A stretch of 64,000 bases of DNA. Origin: VFMC01 sp040380855 (GTDB lineage: Bacteria; Actinomycetota; Acidimicrobiia; Acidimicrobiales; Ilumatobacteraceae). Position 1 is the first letter of the stretch; each line of letters opens with the position of its first letter. The DNA is taken from positions 1 to 64,000 of the forward strand of contig JBEIIG010000014.1 of the NCBI GenBank assembly GCA_040380855.1, given 5' to 3'. A program made the position numbers and the translations under genes. This document shows positions 41,935-50,662 of the stretch, in pieces. Below the pieces are notes generated by a model. That model worked only from the letters and a program-made list of their open reading frames with translations. It was not told where the DNA came from and searched no databases.

Positions 41935-42916
41935 GCACGGCCATCAGGTCGTCGGGCACCTCCACGCCGTGCACCGCCGTGTGCGTCCGGCTGGTGAGGC
42001 GCTTGTCGCCGGGCAGACGCACCCCGGGCTCGCTCACCATCGCCTGCAGGTCGGCCTCGATGCGGTCGGCGAACCCGGCACCCATGGTGGCCGCCGGGTC
42101 GATCGCCAGGATCACCTGGCCCACGTCGGGCGGGCCACCCTCGTTGCCGCCGAAGCCCGAGGCCTCGTGCGAGAAGTTCGACCCGGCCACACCGCCCGCC
42201 ATCACATCGACCAGCAGCGCGAGCGCCGACCCCTTGTGCCCGCCCGCCGGCGCCATGGTGCCTGCCAGCGCGGCCTGCGCGTCGGTGGTGGGCCGGCCGT
42301 CGACATCGAGTGCCCAGCCGAGCGGGATGGCCTCGCCGCGCTGCGCGGCGGCGTTCACGGTCACCCAGGCGACGGTCGACGACGACAGGTCGGCCACCAC
42401 AGGGTCGCCGGTGGCGCGAGGCGCTGCCCAGGCGATGGGGTTGGTGCCGAAGAACGGACGCTTGCCGCCCCAGGCCGCCATCAGCGGCGACGAGTTGGCG
42501 AACATCACGGCCACCAGGCCCTGCCGGGCGAGCCGCTCGACGAACCAGCCCAACACACCGGCCGAGTAGCTGTGGGCGATGGCCAGCACGCCCACACCGC
42601 ACGTGCGTGTCGCCTCGACCAGGGGTGCCTCCCCTGCCTCGAACGCCGGATGGCAGAACCCGTTGCCAGCATCGACCACGACCGTGGCGGCGCGAGGCCG
42701 CGACACGCTGGGCACGGCATCGCCCAGCACCTTGCCGCAGCGCACGTGCTCGCAGTAGGTGGGCAGGTACGACAGGCCGACGGTGCGGATGCCTTCCGCC
42801 TCGGCGTCGCGGATGCTGCGCGCCGTCGCGCCGGCCTGGAGGGCCGAGGCACCAGACGACACGAGCATGCGGCGGGCGAGGTCGTCGACCTCTTCGAGGG
42901 TGAGAACGGTGGTCAT
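41909..42916 (-). CDS. Ldh2-family (malate/L-lactate/sulfolactate-type) dehydrogenase
   Basis: A 335-residue NAD(P)-dependent dehydrogenase of the LDH2/MDH2 family, which oxidises 2-hydroxy acids such as malate, lactate, sulfolactate or ureidoglycolate. Family segments are Gly-Asn-Gly (about 80-82, in Val-Asp-Ala-Gly-Asn-Gly-Phe-Cys-His-Pro), Ala-His-Ser-Tyr-Ser-Ala-Gly, Thr-Asn-Pro-Ile-Ala-Trp-Ala, and Gly-Gly-His-Lys-Gly-Ser-Ala-Leu-Ala-Leu. It overlaps the hutI stop by 4 nt (ATGA) and closes the hut operon. In that setting it could oxidise imidazole-lactate or a related hydroxy acid, but this is only inferred from position. Confidence 0.85.
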   Translation of the reverse strand: MTTVLTLEEVDDLARRMLVSSGASALQAGATARSIRDAEAEGIRTVGLSYLPTYCEHVRCGKVLGDAVPSVSRPRAATVVVDAGNGFCHPAFEAGEAPLVEATRTCGVGVLAIAHSYSAGVLGWFVERLARQGLVAVMFANSSPLMAAWGGKRPFFGTNPIAWAAPRATGDPVVADLSSSTVAWVTVNAAAQRGEAIPLGWALDVDGRPTTDAQAALAGTMAPAGGHKGSALALLVDVMAGGVAGSNFSHEASGFGGNEGGPPDVGQVILAIDPAATMGAGFADRIEADLQAMVSEPGVRLPGDKRLTSRTHTAVHGVEVPDDLMAVLTSYVEPR

Positions 42917-44079
42917 GAGACGAGCACTCCTGCTTCGACGACGGAATGGATGAGCGGCACACCAGGCCGGTAGACGAGGTGGGCGTACGACGGTGCATCG
43001 AGCACCACCAGGTCGGCGCGGGCACCTGCAGCGATGCGGCCCACGTCGGTTCGTCGCAGCGCCTTCGCGCCACCCAGGGTGGCGGCGACGATCGCCTCGT
43101 CGGGGGTCATCCGCAGATCGCGCACGGCGAGCGCGATGCAGAACGCCATCGACGTGGTGTAACTGGAACCCGGATTGCAGTTGGTGGCCAGCGCCACCGT
43201 CGCCCCGGCGTCGATGACACGGCGGGCGTCGGGGTAGGGCTGCCTGGTGGAGAAGTCGGTGGCGGGCAGGAACGTGGCCACCGTGTGGCTGGAAGCCAGC
43301 GCTGCCACGTCGTCGTCGCTGAGGTAGGTGCAGTGGTCGGCCGAGGCACAGCCCATCTCGACGGCCAGTTGCACACCGGGGCCGAACCCGAGTTGGTTGG
43401 CGTGCAGACGCAGACCCAACCCCGCCGCCCGGCCCGCGGCCAGCACGGCGCGGCACTGGTCGGCGTCGAACGCACCCACCTCGCAGAACGCATCGATCCA
43501 GCGCGCCTGCGGTGCGGCGGCGGCGAGCATCTCGTTGCACACCAGGTGCACGTAGTCGTCGGTCCGCCCGGCGAACTCGGCGGGAACCACATGGGCGCCG
43601 AGGAACGTGGTGTCGCCGGTGATCTCGCCCGCCACCGTCAGACAGCGCGCCTCGTCGTGCACCGTCAGGCCGTAGCCCGACTTGATCTCGATGCTGGTGA
43701 TACCGGCCCGCTGCGCCTCTGCTCGGCGGTGTGCGGCCAGCATGCCCAGGTGGGCGTCGTCGGCCGCGCGGGTGGCGTCGACCGACACGCGGATGCCACC
43801 GGCCTCGTAGGGACGGCCCGCCATGCGCGCCGCGAACTCGTCGGCGCGGTCGCCGGCGAACACCAGATGGGTGTGCGAGTCGACGAAGCCGGGGATGACA
43901 CAGGCACCGGCCGCGTCGATCCATTCATCGGCCGCTGCACCGGCACGCTCGACCGACACGATGCGATCGCCCGCGATCACCACCGCCGCATCGCGGACGA
44001 TGCCCAACGGCCCGTCGCCCACCTCGGGGTCGTTGGTGACCAGCAGACCGATCCGGTCGATCACGGTCGTTCGGTTCAC
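42913..44079 (-). CDS. hutI: imidazolonepropionase
   Basis: A 388-residue metal-dependent amidohydrolase that opens 4-imidazolone-5-propionate to N-formimidoyl-L-glutamate, the third step of histidine breakdown. Metal His residues lie in Val-Asp-Ser-His-Thr-His (about 66-71). The substrate-binding Ser-Gly-Tyr-Gly-Leu (about 134-138) and Ala-Thr-Asn-Cys-Asn-Pro-Gly (about 305-311) are typical HutI signatures. Length is normal. The GTG start overlaps the hutF stop (GTGA) and the stop overlaps the Ldh2 start (ATGA). Confidence 0.95.
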   Translation of the reverse strand: MNRTTVIDRIGLLVTNDPEVGDGPLGIVRDAAVVIAGDRIVSVERAGAAADEWIDAAGACVIPGFVDSHTHLVFAGDRADEFAARMAGRPYEAGGIRVSVDATRAADDAHLGMLAAHRRAEAQRAGITSIEIKSGYGLTVHDEARCLTVAGEITGDTTFLGAHVVPAEFAGRTDDYVHLVCNEMLAAAAPQARWIDAFCEVGAFDADQCRAVLAAGRAAGLGLRLHANQLGFGPGVQLAVEMGCASADHCTYLSDDDVAALASSHTVATFLPATDFSTRQPYPDARRVIDAGATVALATNCNPGSSYTTSMAFCIALAVRDLRMTPDEAIVAATLGGAKALRRTDVGRIAAGARADLVVLDAPSYAHLVYRPGVPLIHSVVEAGVLVS

Positions 44080-45431
44080 AGCGCCTCCAGTACCCGGGCC
44101 AGTTCGGCCGCCACGTCGAAGCGCACGTGCGCGCAGTCGCGCACCACCACCTCGCCACCCACCACCACGTGGTGCACGTCGGCCGGTGAGGCGGCGTACA
44201 CCACCGCAGCCAGCGCGTGCGCAGGGTCGGTTCCGGCCAGCCGCACCGACCCCAACCCCACCGTTGCGAAGTCGGCCACGGCACCGACCGCCAGCATCCC
44301 GCCACCGTCCCAGCCCAGGCTGCGATAGCCCTCAGCGGTCGCGGCGTGCAGCAGGGCGTGCACCTCGTGGTTGCCGCGTCGCAGCGTGGCCAAGCGTTCG
44401 TCGAGTTCGAGCGCCCGCATCTCTTCGAACGGATCGATCACAGCGTGCGAGTCGCTGCCCAGCGCCAGCGCCACACCGGCGTCGCGCAGCGCGCTCGACG
44501 GGCCGATGCCGTCGGCAAGGTCGCGTTCGGTGGTGGGGCAGAAACACACCGTGCATCCATGGGCCTGGTAGCGCTCGATGTCGTGGGCCGTGAGATGGGT
44601 GGCGTGCACCGACGTGAACCGAGGTGTCAGCGCGCCGGTCACGTCGAGCAGGGCCGTCGGTGTCATCGCGTGCGCAGCGAGGCACTGCTCGTTCTCGGCG
44701 GGCTGCTCGCTCACGTGCGCGTGCAGCGGCGCACCGCGCTCGGTCGCCCACTTCGCCACGGCGCGCATGGCGAACGGATCGACCGCGCGCACCGAGTGGA
44801 TGGCTGCCCCCACGCGCACCATCGGGTTGGCGCGATATGCGTCGGCCAGGGCGTCGACCCGCGTGGCCCATGCCGCGGCCGAGCCGTCGCTGAATCGGCG
44901 CTGCACCTCGTTGGGGGCCACCGGCGCACCCTCGGCCCCGACGCCACCGTGCAGGTAGCACGTGTCGAGCAGGGCGATCCGCAGGCCCGCCTCGCCGGCC
45001 GCGGCGATGAGCGCCTCGCCCATCGCGTTCGGTCGCTCGTACGCAACGCCGCCCGTGTCGTGGTGCAGGTAGTGGAACTCGCCCACCACCGTCATGCCGG
45101 CCAGCACCATCTCGCCGTACACGGCCCGCGCCAGTGCCCGGTACGACGTCGGCGTCAGCCGCCCGGCCAGGCCGTACATCTGGTCGCGCCACGTCCAGAA
45201 CGAACCGGTGCCCGCGTGGGTGCGGCCGCGCAGCGCCCGATGGAACGCATGGCTGTGGGCGTTGGCGAACCCGGGCAGCGTGAGTCCGCGCAGCACCACC
45301 GCACCCGCCGGCGCGGGTGCGCCGGCACTGATCGACGTGATGACACCATCGGCGACCTCGAGCACCACGTCGGCCACGGCGACGTCGCCGCCCAACCAGG
45401 CCAACTGGCAATGGAACAGGGTGCTGCTCAC
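44076..45431 (-). CDS. hutF: formimidoylglutamate deiminase
   Basis: A 451-residue amidohydrolase that converts N-formimidoyl-L-glutamate to N-formyl-L-glutamate and ammonia. The metal site starts with His-Ser-His-Ala-Phe-His-Arg (about 63-69). It continues with His residues in His-Ala-His-Val-Ser-Glu-Gln and His-Ala-Thr-His-Leu, and Asp in Gly-Ser-Asp-Ser-His. Its presence means the organism uses the formylglutamate route, which needs a deformylase for the last step. It starts with a GTG overlapping the stop of the peptide-deformylase-like gene. Confidence 0.93.
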   Translation of the reverse strand: MSSTLFHCQLAWLGGDVAVADVVLEVADGVITSISAGAPAPAGAVVLRGLTLPGFANAHSHAFHRALRGRTHAGTGSFWTWRDQMYGLAGRLTPTSYRALARAVYGEMVLAGMTVVGEFHYLHHDTGGVAYERPNAMGEALIAAAGEAGLRIALLDTCYLHGGVGAEGAPVAPNEVQRRFSDGSAAAWATRVDALADAYRANPMVRVGAAIHSVRAVDPFAMRAVAKWATERGAPLHAHVSEQPAENEQCLAAHAMTPTALLDVTGALTPRFTSVHATHLTAHDIERYQAHGCTVCFCPTTERDLADGIGPSSALRDAGVALALGSDSHAVIDPFEEMRALELDERLATLRRGNHEVHALLHAATAEGYRSLGWDGGGMLAVGAVADFATVGLGSVRLAGTDPAHALAAVVYAASPADVHHVVVGGEVVVRDCAHVRFDVAAELARVLEAL

Positions 45432-46003
45432 GATCCGACGCGGCGCACGAACTCGGTGATGCGTTCGACGAACGCAGCGCGGTGGTGCTGCTCGAACTGC
45501 TCCCACGTGGTGAGCGTGCGCGTGTCGACGACGCGGTCGAGGAACAGCAGACCGTCGAGGTGGTCGCACTCGTGCTGGAACGTGCCCGCCGTGAGGCCGC
45601 GCCGGATCTCGTCGTACTCGTTGCCGTGGCGGTCCCAGTAGCGCACCCGCACGTTCACGTGGCGGAACACGTTGCCGCGCAGGTTGGGCACCGACAGGCA
45701 GCCCTCGTTGATCTCCACCAGTTCGTCATCGATCGGTTCGATCACCGGGTTCACCACGATGGTGAGCGGGATCTGCGGCTTGTACGGGTACCGCGGGTTG
45801 TGGTTCACCTCGATCACGGTGATGCGCACCGGCACGTGCACCTGGTTGGCCGCGATGCCGGCCCCGTTGGCGTGGCGCATCGTGTCGATCATGTCGTCGA
45901 TGAGCTGCTGCATCTCGGGGCTCGCCAGTTCGTCGCGCGTCAACTCGCGCGCCCGCTCGCGCAACACGGGGTGGCCGACGGTGGCGATGGGCAGCACGGT
46001 CAT
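45428..46003 (-). CDS. def: peptide deformylase-like protein in the hut operon
   Basis: A 191-residue protein with the three complete deformylase motifs: Gly-Ala-Gly-Ile-Ala-Ala-Asn-Gln (47-54), Glu-Gly-Cys-Leu-Ser (100-104, metal Cys102) and Gln-His-Glu-Cys-Asp-His (143-148, metal His144 and His148, catalytic Glu145). Between motifs 1 and 2 it carries the Asn-Pro-Arg-Tyr-Pro insertion seen in some bacterial paralogues. It should remove formyl groups from N-formyl amines. It is not near fmt, but sits between PhyH and hutF with a 4-nt overlap to hutF. No hutG is visible in the operon, so N-formylglutamate is a candidate substrate. Confidence 0.9.
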   Translation of the reverse strand: MTVLPIATVGHPVLRERARELTRDELASPEMQQLIDDMIDTMRHANGAGIAANQVHVPVRITVIEVNHNPRYPYKPQIPLTIVVNPVIEPIDDELVEINEGCLSVPNLRGNVFRHVNVRVRYWDRHGNEYDEIRRGLTAGTFQHECDHLDGLLFLDRVVDTRTLTTWEQFEQHHRAAFVERITEFVRRVGS

Positions 46004-46013
46004 CGGGGCCTCC

Positions 46014-46796
46014 TCACACCAGCACCGGGAACAATGGATGGTCGAGCGGTGCGCCAGCCGGCAGTTCGTCGACGAGACCGGGGAACGGCGGCGAGGTGAC
46101 CCAGGAGCGCGGCGCATGCACCATGTCGTCGCCCAGGAAGCGGATCGACAGCACCCGGCGCCTGCCGGGGCCGGGGTTGCCGCCTGCGGCGTGCAGGGTG
46201 GCCATGTGGAAGCACACTGCGTCGCCCGGTTCGAGCGCCCAGCCGATCACCGGGAACCGCTCGGGTTGGGCCTCGATGTCGGGCAGTTCGTCGAGTGACC
46301 CCTCGGGGAACCACTTGGCCTGGTCGTCGAGGAAGCTCCGCGGCATGTACCACGGGCCGAGGTGCGAGCCGGCCACGAACTCGAGCGTCGCCTCGCGACG
46401 CACCGGGTCGACCGGTATCCACATGCTCAGGTTCTGGCGACCGTCGACGTTGTAGTACGGGATGTCCTGGTGCCATGGCGTGCGCTGGCGCGTACCGGGC
46501 TCTTTCACCAGCACGTGGTCGTGGTACAGCCGCACGCTGGCGCTGCCCATCAGCTGACGGGCGATCTCGGCGGCACCCGAGGTGCGGATGAACTGCTCCA
46601 TCGTGGTGATGCGCTGCCACGAGCAGAAGTCCTCCACGAACGCTGCGTCGTCGGTGCCGCTGGCCCGCTTGGCCCCGGGCGACAGGTCGGCGAGGTTGGC
46701 GTCGATGGCCTGGCGGGCCAGTTCCACCTGGTCGGGCGTGAACGCACCGCGCACACACACCGCGCCGTCGCGCCAGAAGTCACCCTCGACGATCAT
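46014..46796 (-). CDS. phytanoyl-CoA dioxygenase family oxygenase in the hut operon
   Basis: A 260-residue Fe(II)/2-oxoglutarate oxygenase. The iron ligands are His109 and Asp111 (Pro-Trp-His-Gln-Asp-Ile-Pro) and His202 (Thr-Leu-His-Ala-Ala-Gly-Gly-Asn). Arg213 or Arg219 would bind 2-oxoglutarate. It overlaps the hutU stop by 4 nt (ATGA) and is followed by the deformylase gene after 10 nt, so it is made with the histidine-degrading enzymes. A role in opening modified histidines for the pathway is plausible but is inference. It is only distantly similar to the other PhyH gene at 18920. Confidence 0.87.
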   Translation of the reverse strand: MIVEGDFWRDGAVCVRGAFTPDQVELARQAIDANLADLSPGAKRASGTDDAAFVEDFCSWQRITTMEQFIRTSGAAEIARQLMGSASVRLYHDHVLVKEPGTRQRTPWHQDIPYYNVDGRQNLSMWIPVDPVRREATLEFVAGSHLGPWYMPRSFLDDQAKWFPEGSLDELPDIEAQPERFPVIGWALEPGDAVCFHMATLHAAGGNPGPGRRRVLSIRFLGDDMVHAPRSWVTSPPFPGLVDELPAGAPLDHPLFPVLV

Positions 46797-48457
46797 GCAC
46801 CCGTACCTTCGCGCATCGGGATGCGCACGCCGCGTTCACCCGCCACGTCAACTGCTCGTTCGTAGCCGGCGTCGGCGTGGCGGATCACGCCCATGCCCGG
46901 ATCGGTGGTGAGCACCCGCTCGAGCTTCTGCGCAGCCAGGTCGGTGCCGTCGGCAAGGCACACCATGCCGGCGTGGATGCTGCGGCCGATACCCACACCA
47001 CCGCCGTGGTGGATGCTCACCCACGACGCACCCGACGAGGTGTTCACGAGCGCGTTCAGGAGGGGCCAGTCGGCGATCGCGTCGCTGCCGTCGAGCATCG
47101 CCTCGGTCTCGCGGTAGGGCGAGGCCACCGATCCCGAGTCGAGGTGATCGCGGCCGATGACGATGGGTGCCTTCAGCTCGCCCCGCTTCACCATCTCGTT
47201 GAAGCGCAGGCCCAGCCGGTGGCGCTCGCCGTAGCCCAGCCAGCAGATACGCGCCGGCAGGCCCTGGAACGCGATGCGCTCGCCGGCGAGGCGGATCCAA
47301 CGGGCCAGCCCCTCGTCGTCGGGGAACTCTTCGAGCACGGCACGGTCGGTGGCGGCGATATCGGCCGGATCGCCCGACAGCGCCACCCAGCGGAACGGGC
47401 CCTTGCCCTCGCAGAACAGCGGGCGGATGTACGCGGGCAGGAAGCCCGGGTAGTCGAAGGCCCGCTCGAAGCCACCCAACTTCGCCTCGGTGCGCAGGCT
47501 GTTGCCGTAGTCGAACACTTCGCTGCCCTTGTCGAGGAAACCCACCATCGCCCGGCAGTGCGCCGCCATCGACTCACGCGACCGGCGGATGAGTTCCTGC
47601 GGGTTCGTACGCGCCAATTCGGCCGTGGCCTCGGCAGTGAGGTCGGCAGGCACATAGCTGAGCGGGTCGTGGGCACTGGTCTGGTCGGTGACGATGTCGG
47701 CCGGGAAGTCGAGTTCGAGCAGCCGCGGCAGCAGCAGCGCTGCGTTGCCCACCAGGCCGACCGACAGCGGCCGGCGCTCGTCGCGGGCGCGCACGCAGCG
47801 GGCGATGGCGTCCTCCACCGAGTCGGCCACCTCGTCGAGATAGCGCGTCTCGACACGGCGCTCGAGGCGCCACCGCTCGACATCGATGCACAGGGCCACA
47901 CCGTCGTTCATCGTCACGGCCAGGGGCTGTGCGCCGCCCATACCACCCACACCTGCGGTGAGCGTGATGGTGCCGGCGAGCGTGCCACCGAACTTGCGAC
48001 GGGCGATCTCGGCGAAGCACTCGTAGGTGCCCTGCAAGATGCCCTGGGTGCCGATGTAGATCCACGACCCGGCGGTCATCTGGCCGTACATCGTGAGGCC
48101 CAGCTGCTCGAGGCGGCGGAACTCGTCCCAGTTGCCCCACTCGGGCACGAGGTTCGAGTTGGCCAGCAGCACGCGCGGTGCCCACTCGTGGGTGCGGAAC
48201 ACGCCCACCGGCTTACCGCTCTGCACCAGCATCGTCTCGTCGTCGCGCAGGGTGCGCAGCGTGCGCGCCATCGCATCGAACGCGTCCCAACTGCGCGCGG
48301 CTCGGCCGGTGCCGCCGTACACCACCAGGTCGTCGGGGCGTTCGGCCACCTCGGGGTCGAGGTTGTTGTGCAGCATGCGGTAGGCCGCTTCCTGCTGCCA
48401 GCCGAGCGTGTTCAGTTGCGTGCCGCGCGGGGCGCGCACGGGGCGGGGACCAGACAT
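46793..48457 (-). CDS. hutU: urocanate hydratase
   Basis: A 554-residue urocanase, which adds water to urocanate to give imidazolonepropionate using a tightly bound NAD+ as electrophile. Family segments include the NAD-binding Thr-Ala-Gly-Val-Gly-Gly-Met-Gly-Gly-Ala-Gln-Pro (about 168-179), Asp-Gln-Thr-Ser-Ala-His-Asp-Pro (about 255-262), and the C-terminal His-His-Gly-Gly-Gly-Val-Gly. Length is normal. It begins one base before the hutH stop codon ends, with no gap. Confidence 0.96.
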   Translation of the reverse strand: MSGPRPVRAPRGTQLNTLGWQQEAAYRMLHNNLDPEVAERPDDLVVYGGTGRAARSWDAFDAMARTLRTLRDDETMLVQSGKPVGVFRTHEWAPRVLLANSNLVPEWGNWDEFRRLEQLGLTMYGQMTAGSWIYIGTQGILQGTYECFAEIARRKFGGTLAGTITLTAGVGGMGGAQPLAVTMNDGVALCIDVERWRLERRVETRYLDEVADSVEDAIARCVRARDERRPLSVGLVGNAALLLPRLLELDFPADIVTDQTSAHDPLSYVPADLTAEATAELARTNPQELIRRSRESMAAHCRAMVGFLDKGSEVFDYGNSLRTEAKLGGFERAFDYPGFLPAYIRPLFCEGKGPFRWVALSGDPADIAATDRAVLEEFPDDEGLARWIRLAGERIAFQGLPARICWLGYGERHRLGLRFNEMVKRGELKAPIVIGRDHLDSGSVASPYRETEAMLDGSDAIADWPLLNALVNTSSGASWVSIHHGGGVGIGRSIHAGMVCLADGTDLAAQKLERVLTTDPGMGVIRHADAGYERAVDVAGERGVRIPMREGTGA

Positions 48458-49999
48458 CTAGAGCACCTCCAGGTTGCCGATGGCGGATTCGACGGCAGCG
48501 AGCACACTGCCGTCGGCGAGCAGCGCCTCTGCGGCGCGCAGATCGGGCGACAGCCAGCGGTCGGGCCCGGGGCCCGCCACCGCGCCGCGCAACACCTGCA
48601 GCGCCGCGCCGGTGCCAGCCGCCGGAGCCAGCGGACCGCGCAGGTCGATGGCCGCAGCAGCGCACACCACCTCGACGGCGATGATGCGGCGCAGGTTGTC
48701 GATGCTGCGGCGCAGCTTGCGCGCAGCGGCCCACCCGTTCGACACGTGGTCTTCCTGCATCGCGCTGGTGGGCAGCGACTGGGTGCTGGCGGGTACGGCC
48801 AGGCGCTGGTTCTCCATCGCCATGGCTGCCTGCGTGTAGTGGGCGATCATGTAGCCCGAGTTCACGCCCGGGTCGGGGGCGAGGAACGGGGGCAGCCCGT
48901 GCGAACGGGCCCGGTCGAGCATGCGGTCGGTGCGCCGCTCGGCGATGGCCGACAGCTCGCTCACCGCGATGGCCAGGAAGTCGCACACCAGCGCGAGCGG
49001 TGCACCGTGGAAGTTGCCGCACGACTCGACGCGACCGTCGGGCAGCACCATCGGGTTGTCGATCGCCGCCTCGAGTTCGCGTTCGGCCACCGCCCGGGCG
49101 TGGGCCAGCGTGTCGTGCGCCGCGCCGTGCACCTGGGGCGTGCAGCGCAGCGAATAGGCGTCCTGCACCCGGCTGTCGCCCTCGCGATGGCTGGCCACGA
49201 TGGCCGAACCACCCAGCAGGCGCCGCAGGTTGGCGGCACTGACCGCCTGCCCCAGCTGCGGGCGCAATGCCTGCAGGTCGGCGGCGAACGCCCGGTCGGT
49301 GCCGAGCAGTCCCTCCACGCTCATGGCCGCGCTCACATCGGCGAGGCGCAGCAGCGCATCGAGATCGGTGATCGCCAGAGCGAGCATGCCGAGGATGCCG
49401 TCGGTGCCGTTGATGAGCGCCAGACCCTCCTTGGCGCGCAACGTCACCGGCTGCAGCCCTGCCGCTGCCAGCGCCTCATCGGCGGCGAGCACCGTGCCGT
49501 CGGACAGGGCGACCTCACCCTCGCCCAACAGTGCGAGCGCGCAGTGGCTGAGCGGCGCCAGGTCGCCGCTGGCCCCCAGCGAACCGTGCTCGCGTACCAC
49601 CGGCGTGATCCCTGCGTTCAACAGACCGAGTTGCAGATCGACCAGTTCGGGCCGTGCCCCCGATCGCGCCATCGCCAGGCTGCGCGCCCGCAGCAGCAGG
49701 GTGGCGCGCACCACCTCGGTCTCCACCGCATCGCCCATACCCGCGGCGTGCGAGCGCACCAGTGCCACCTGCAACTCGGCGGTGCGCTCGGCGGGGATGA
49801 CCGTGCTGGCCAACGCCCCGAAGCCGGTGGTGACGCCGTACACCGGTGTGTCGCCGGCGACGAAGCCGTCGATCAGTGCGGCGCTGGCCTGCATGGCCGA
49901 GCGGGCCGCGTCGCCGAGGGCGACCGGCGTGCCACCTCGCGCCACCGACACCACGTCGTCGATCGCCAGACCCTGTCCTGCCAGTTCGATGGCTTCCAT
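48458..49999 (-). CDS. hutH: histidine ammonia-lyase
   Basis: A 513-residue histidine ammonia-lyase, the first step of the pathway (histidine to urocanate plus ammonia). The self-formed MIO cofactor comes from Ala143-Ser144-Gly145 in Gly-Ser-Leu-Gly-Ala-Ser-Gly-Asp-Leu-Ala-Pro. Tyr54 in Val-Tyr-Gly-Val-Thr-Thr-Gly-Phe-Gly and the Gln-Glu-Asp-His segment near 405 are the other active-site pieces. It is the first gene of the hut operon and is divergent from an IclR regulator across 30 bp. Confidence 0.96.
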   Translation of the reverse strand: MEAIELAGQGLAIDDVVSVARGGTPVALGDAARSAMQASAALIDGFVAGDTPVYGVTTGFGALASTVIPAERTAELQVALVRSHAAGMGDAVETEVVRATLLLRARSLAMARSGARPELVDLQLGLLNAGITPVVREHGSLGASGDLAPLSHCALALLGEGEVALSDGTVLAADEALAAAGLQPVTLRAKEGLALINGTDGILGMLALAITDLDALLRLADVSAAMSVEGLLGTDRAFAADLQALRPQLGQAVSAANLRRLLGGSAIVASHREGDSRVQDAYSLRCTPQVHGAAHDTLAHARAVAERELEAAIDNPMVLPDGRVESCGNFHGAPLALVCDFLAIAVSELSAIAERRTDRMLDRARSHGLPPFLAPDPGVNSGYMIAHYTQAAMAMENQRLAVPASTQSLPTSAMQEDHVSNGWAAARKLRRSIDNLRRIIAVEVVCAAAAIDLRGPLAPAAGTGAALQVLRGAVAGPGPDRWLSPDLRAAEALLADGSVLAAVESAIGNLEVL

Positions 50000-50029
50000 A
50001 CAGCGGCAAACTCTGCCAGAGTGTGGAAC

Positions 50030-50662
50030 ATGGCGCAAGCAGCCGATCGCGGTCTGAGCCTGCTGCGGGTGGTGGCCGACCACACCGAGGGCATCACGCT
50101 CAGCGACGCGGCGCGCACCGTCGACCTGGCCCCCAGCACGGCCCTCCGGCACCTCCGCGCGCTCGAGGCCACCGGCTTCGTGCACCGCCGCGCCGACGAC
50201 GGCCGCTTCGAGCCCGGTCCCGAACTGTTCCGCATCGCCCGCGCACTGGTGACGGCCGCATCGCTGCCGCGCCTCGCCGAACCACTGCTGGCCGAGCTGG
50301 CCGCCACCACCGGCGAGTCGGCCTACCTGGCCGAACCGCTCGACCGCACCCACGCGGTGTACACCTGCCTCGCCGAGGGGCACCACGCCATCCGCCACGT
50401 CAGCTGGCTCGGCCACCAGATCTCTCGTCGCGACACCGCCGTGGGCGCAGCGCTCGCCGGGCGCACCGACCCCGACGGCGTGGCCGTGCGTGTCGATGCC
50501 GTCGAGGCGGGCATCACCGCTGTATCGGCTCCGGTGCGCAGCGCCGATGGCCGTGTCGTTGCAGCCATCAGCGTCGTGGGGCCCTCGTTCCGCCTGCAGG
50601 GCGACGCGCTCGGCCGTACCCGGCGCGCGGTGCTGGGCACTGCGGCCAGACTGGCCCCGTGA
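50030..50662 (+). CDS. compact IclR-family regulator, probable hut repressor
   Basis: A 210-residue regulator, shorter than the usual 250. The winged helix-turn-helix is at about 1-60 (Leu-Ser-Asp-Ala-Ala-Arg-Thr-Val-Asp-Leu-Ala-Pro-Ser-Thr-Ala-Leu-Arg). The effector domain starts normally (Tyr-Leu-Ala-Glu-Pro, then Arg-His-Val-Ser-Trp-Leu-Gly). It then lacks roughly 40 residues in its middle and resumes at Ala-Gly-Ile-Thr-Ala-Val-Ser-Ala-Pro-Val. The 30-bp gap to hutH contains CTCTGCCAGAG (50011-50021), a possible operator. CAGAGT lies 7 nt before the ATG. It overlaps the amine oxidase start (GTGA). Confidence 0.85.
   Translation: MAQAADRGLSLLRVVADHTEGITLSDAARTVDLAPSTALRHLRALEATGFVHRRADDGRFEPGPELFRIARALVTAASLPRLAEPLLAELAATTGESAYLAEPLDRTHAVYTCLAEGHHAIRHVSWLGHQISRRDTAVGAALAGRTDPDGVAVRVDAVEAGITAVSAPVRSADGRVVAAISVVGPSFRLQGDALGRTRRAVLGTAARLAP

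Noticed and set aside
46877..50029. A long plus-strand frame upstream of the IclR gene
   Set aside because: It runs antisense through hutU, PhyH, def, hutF-distal genes and hutH with low-complexity translation. The real IclR start is the ATG at 50030.
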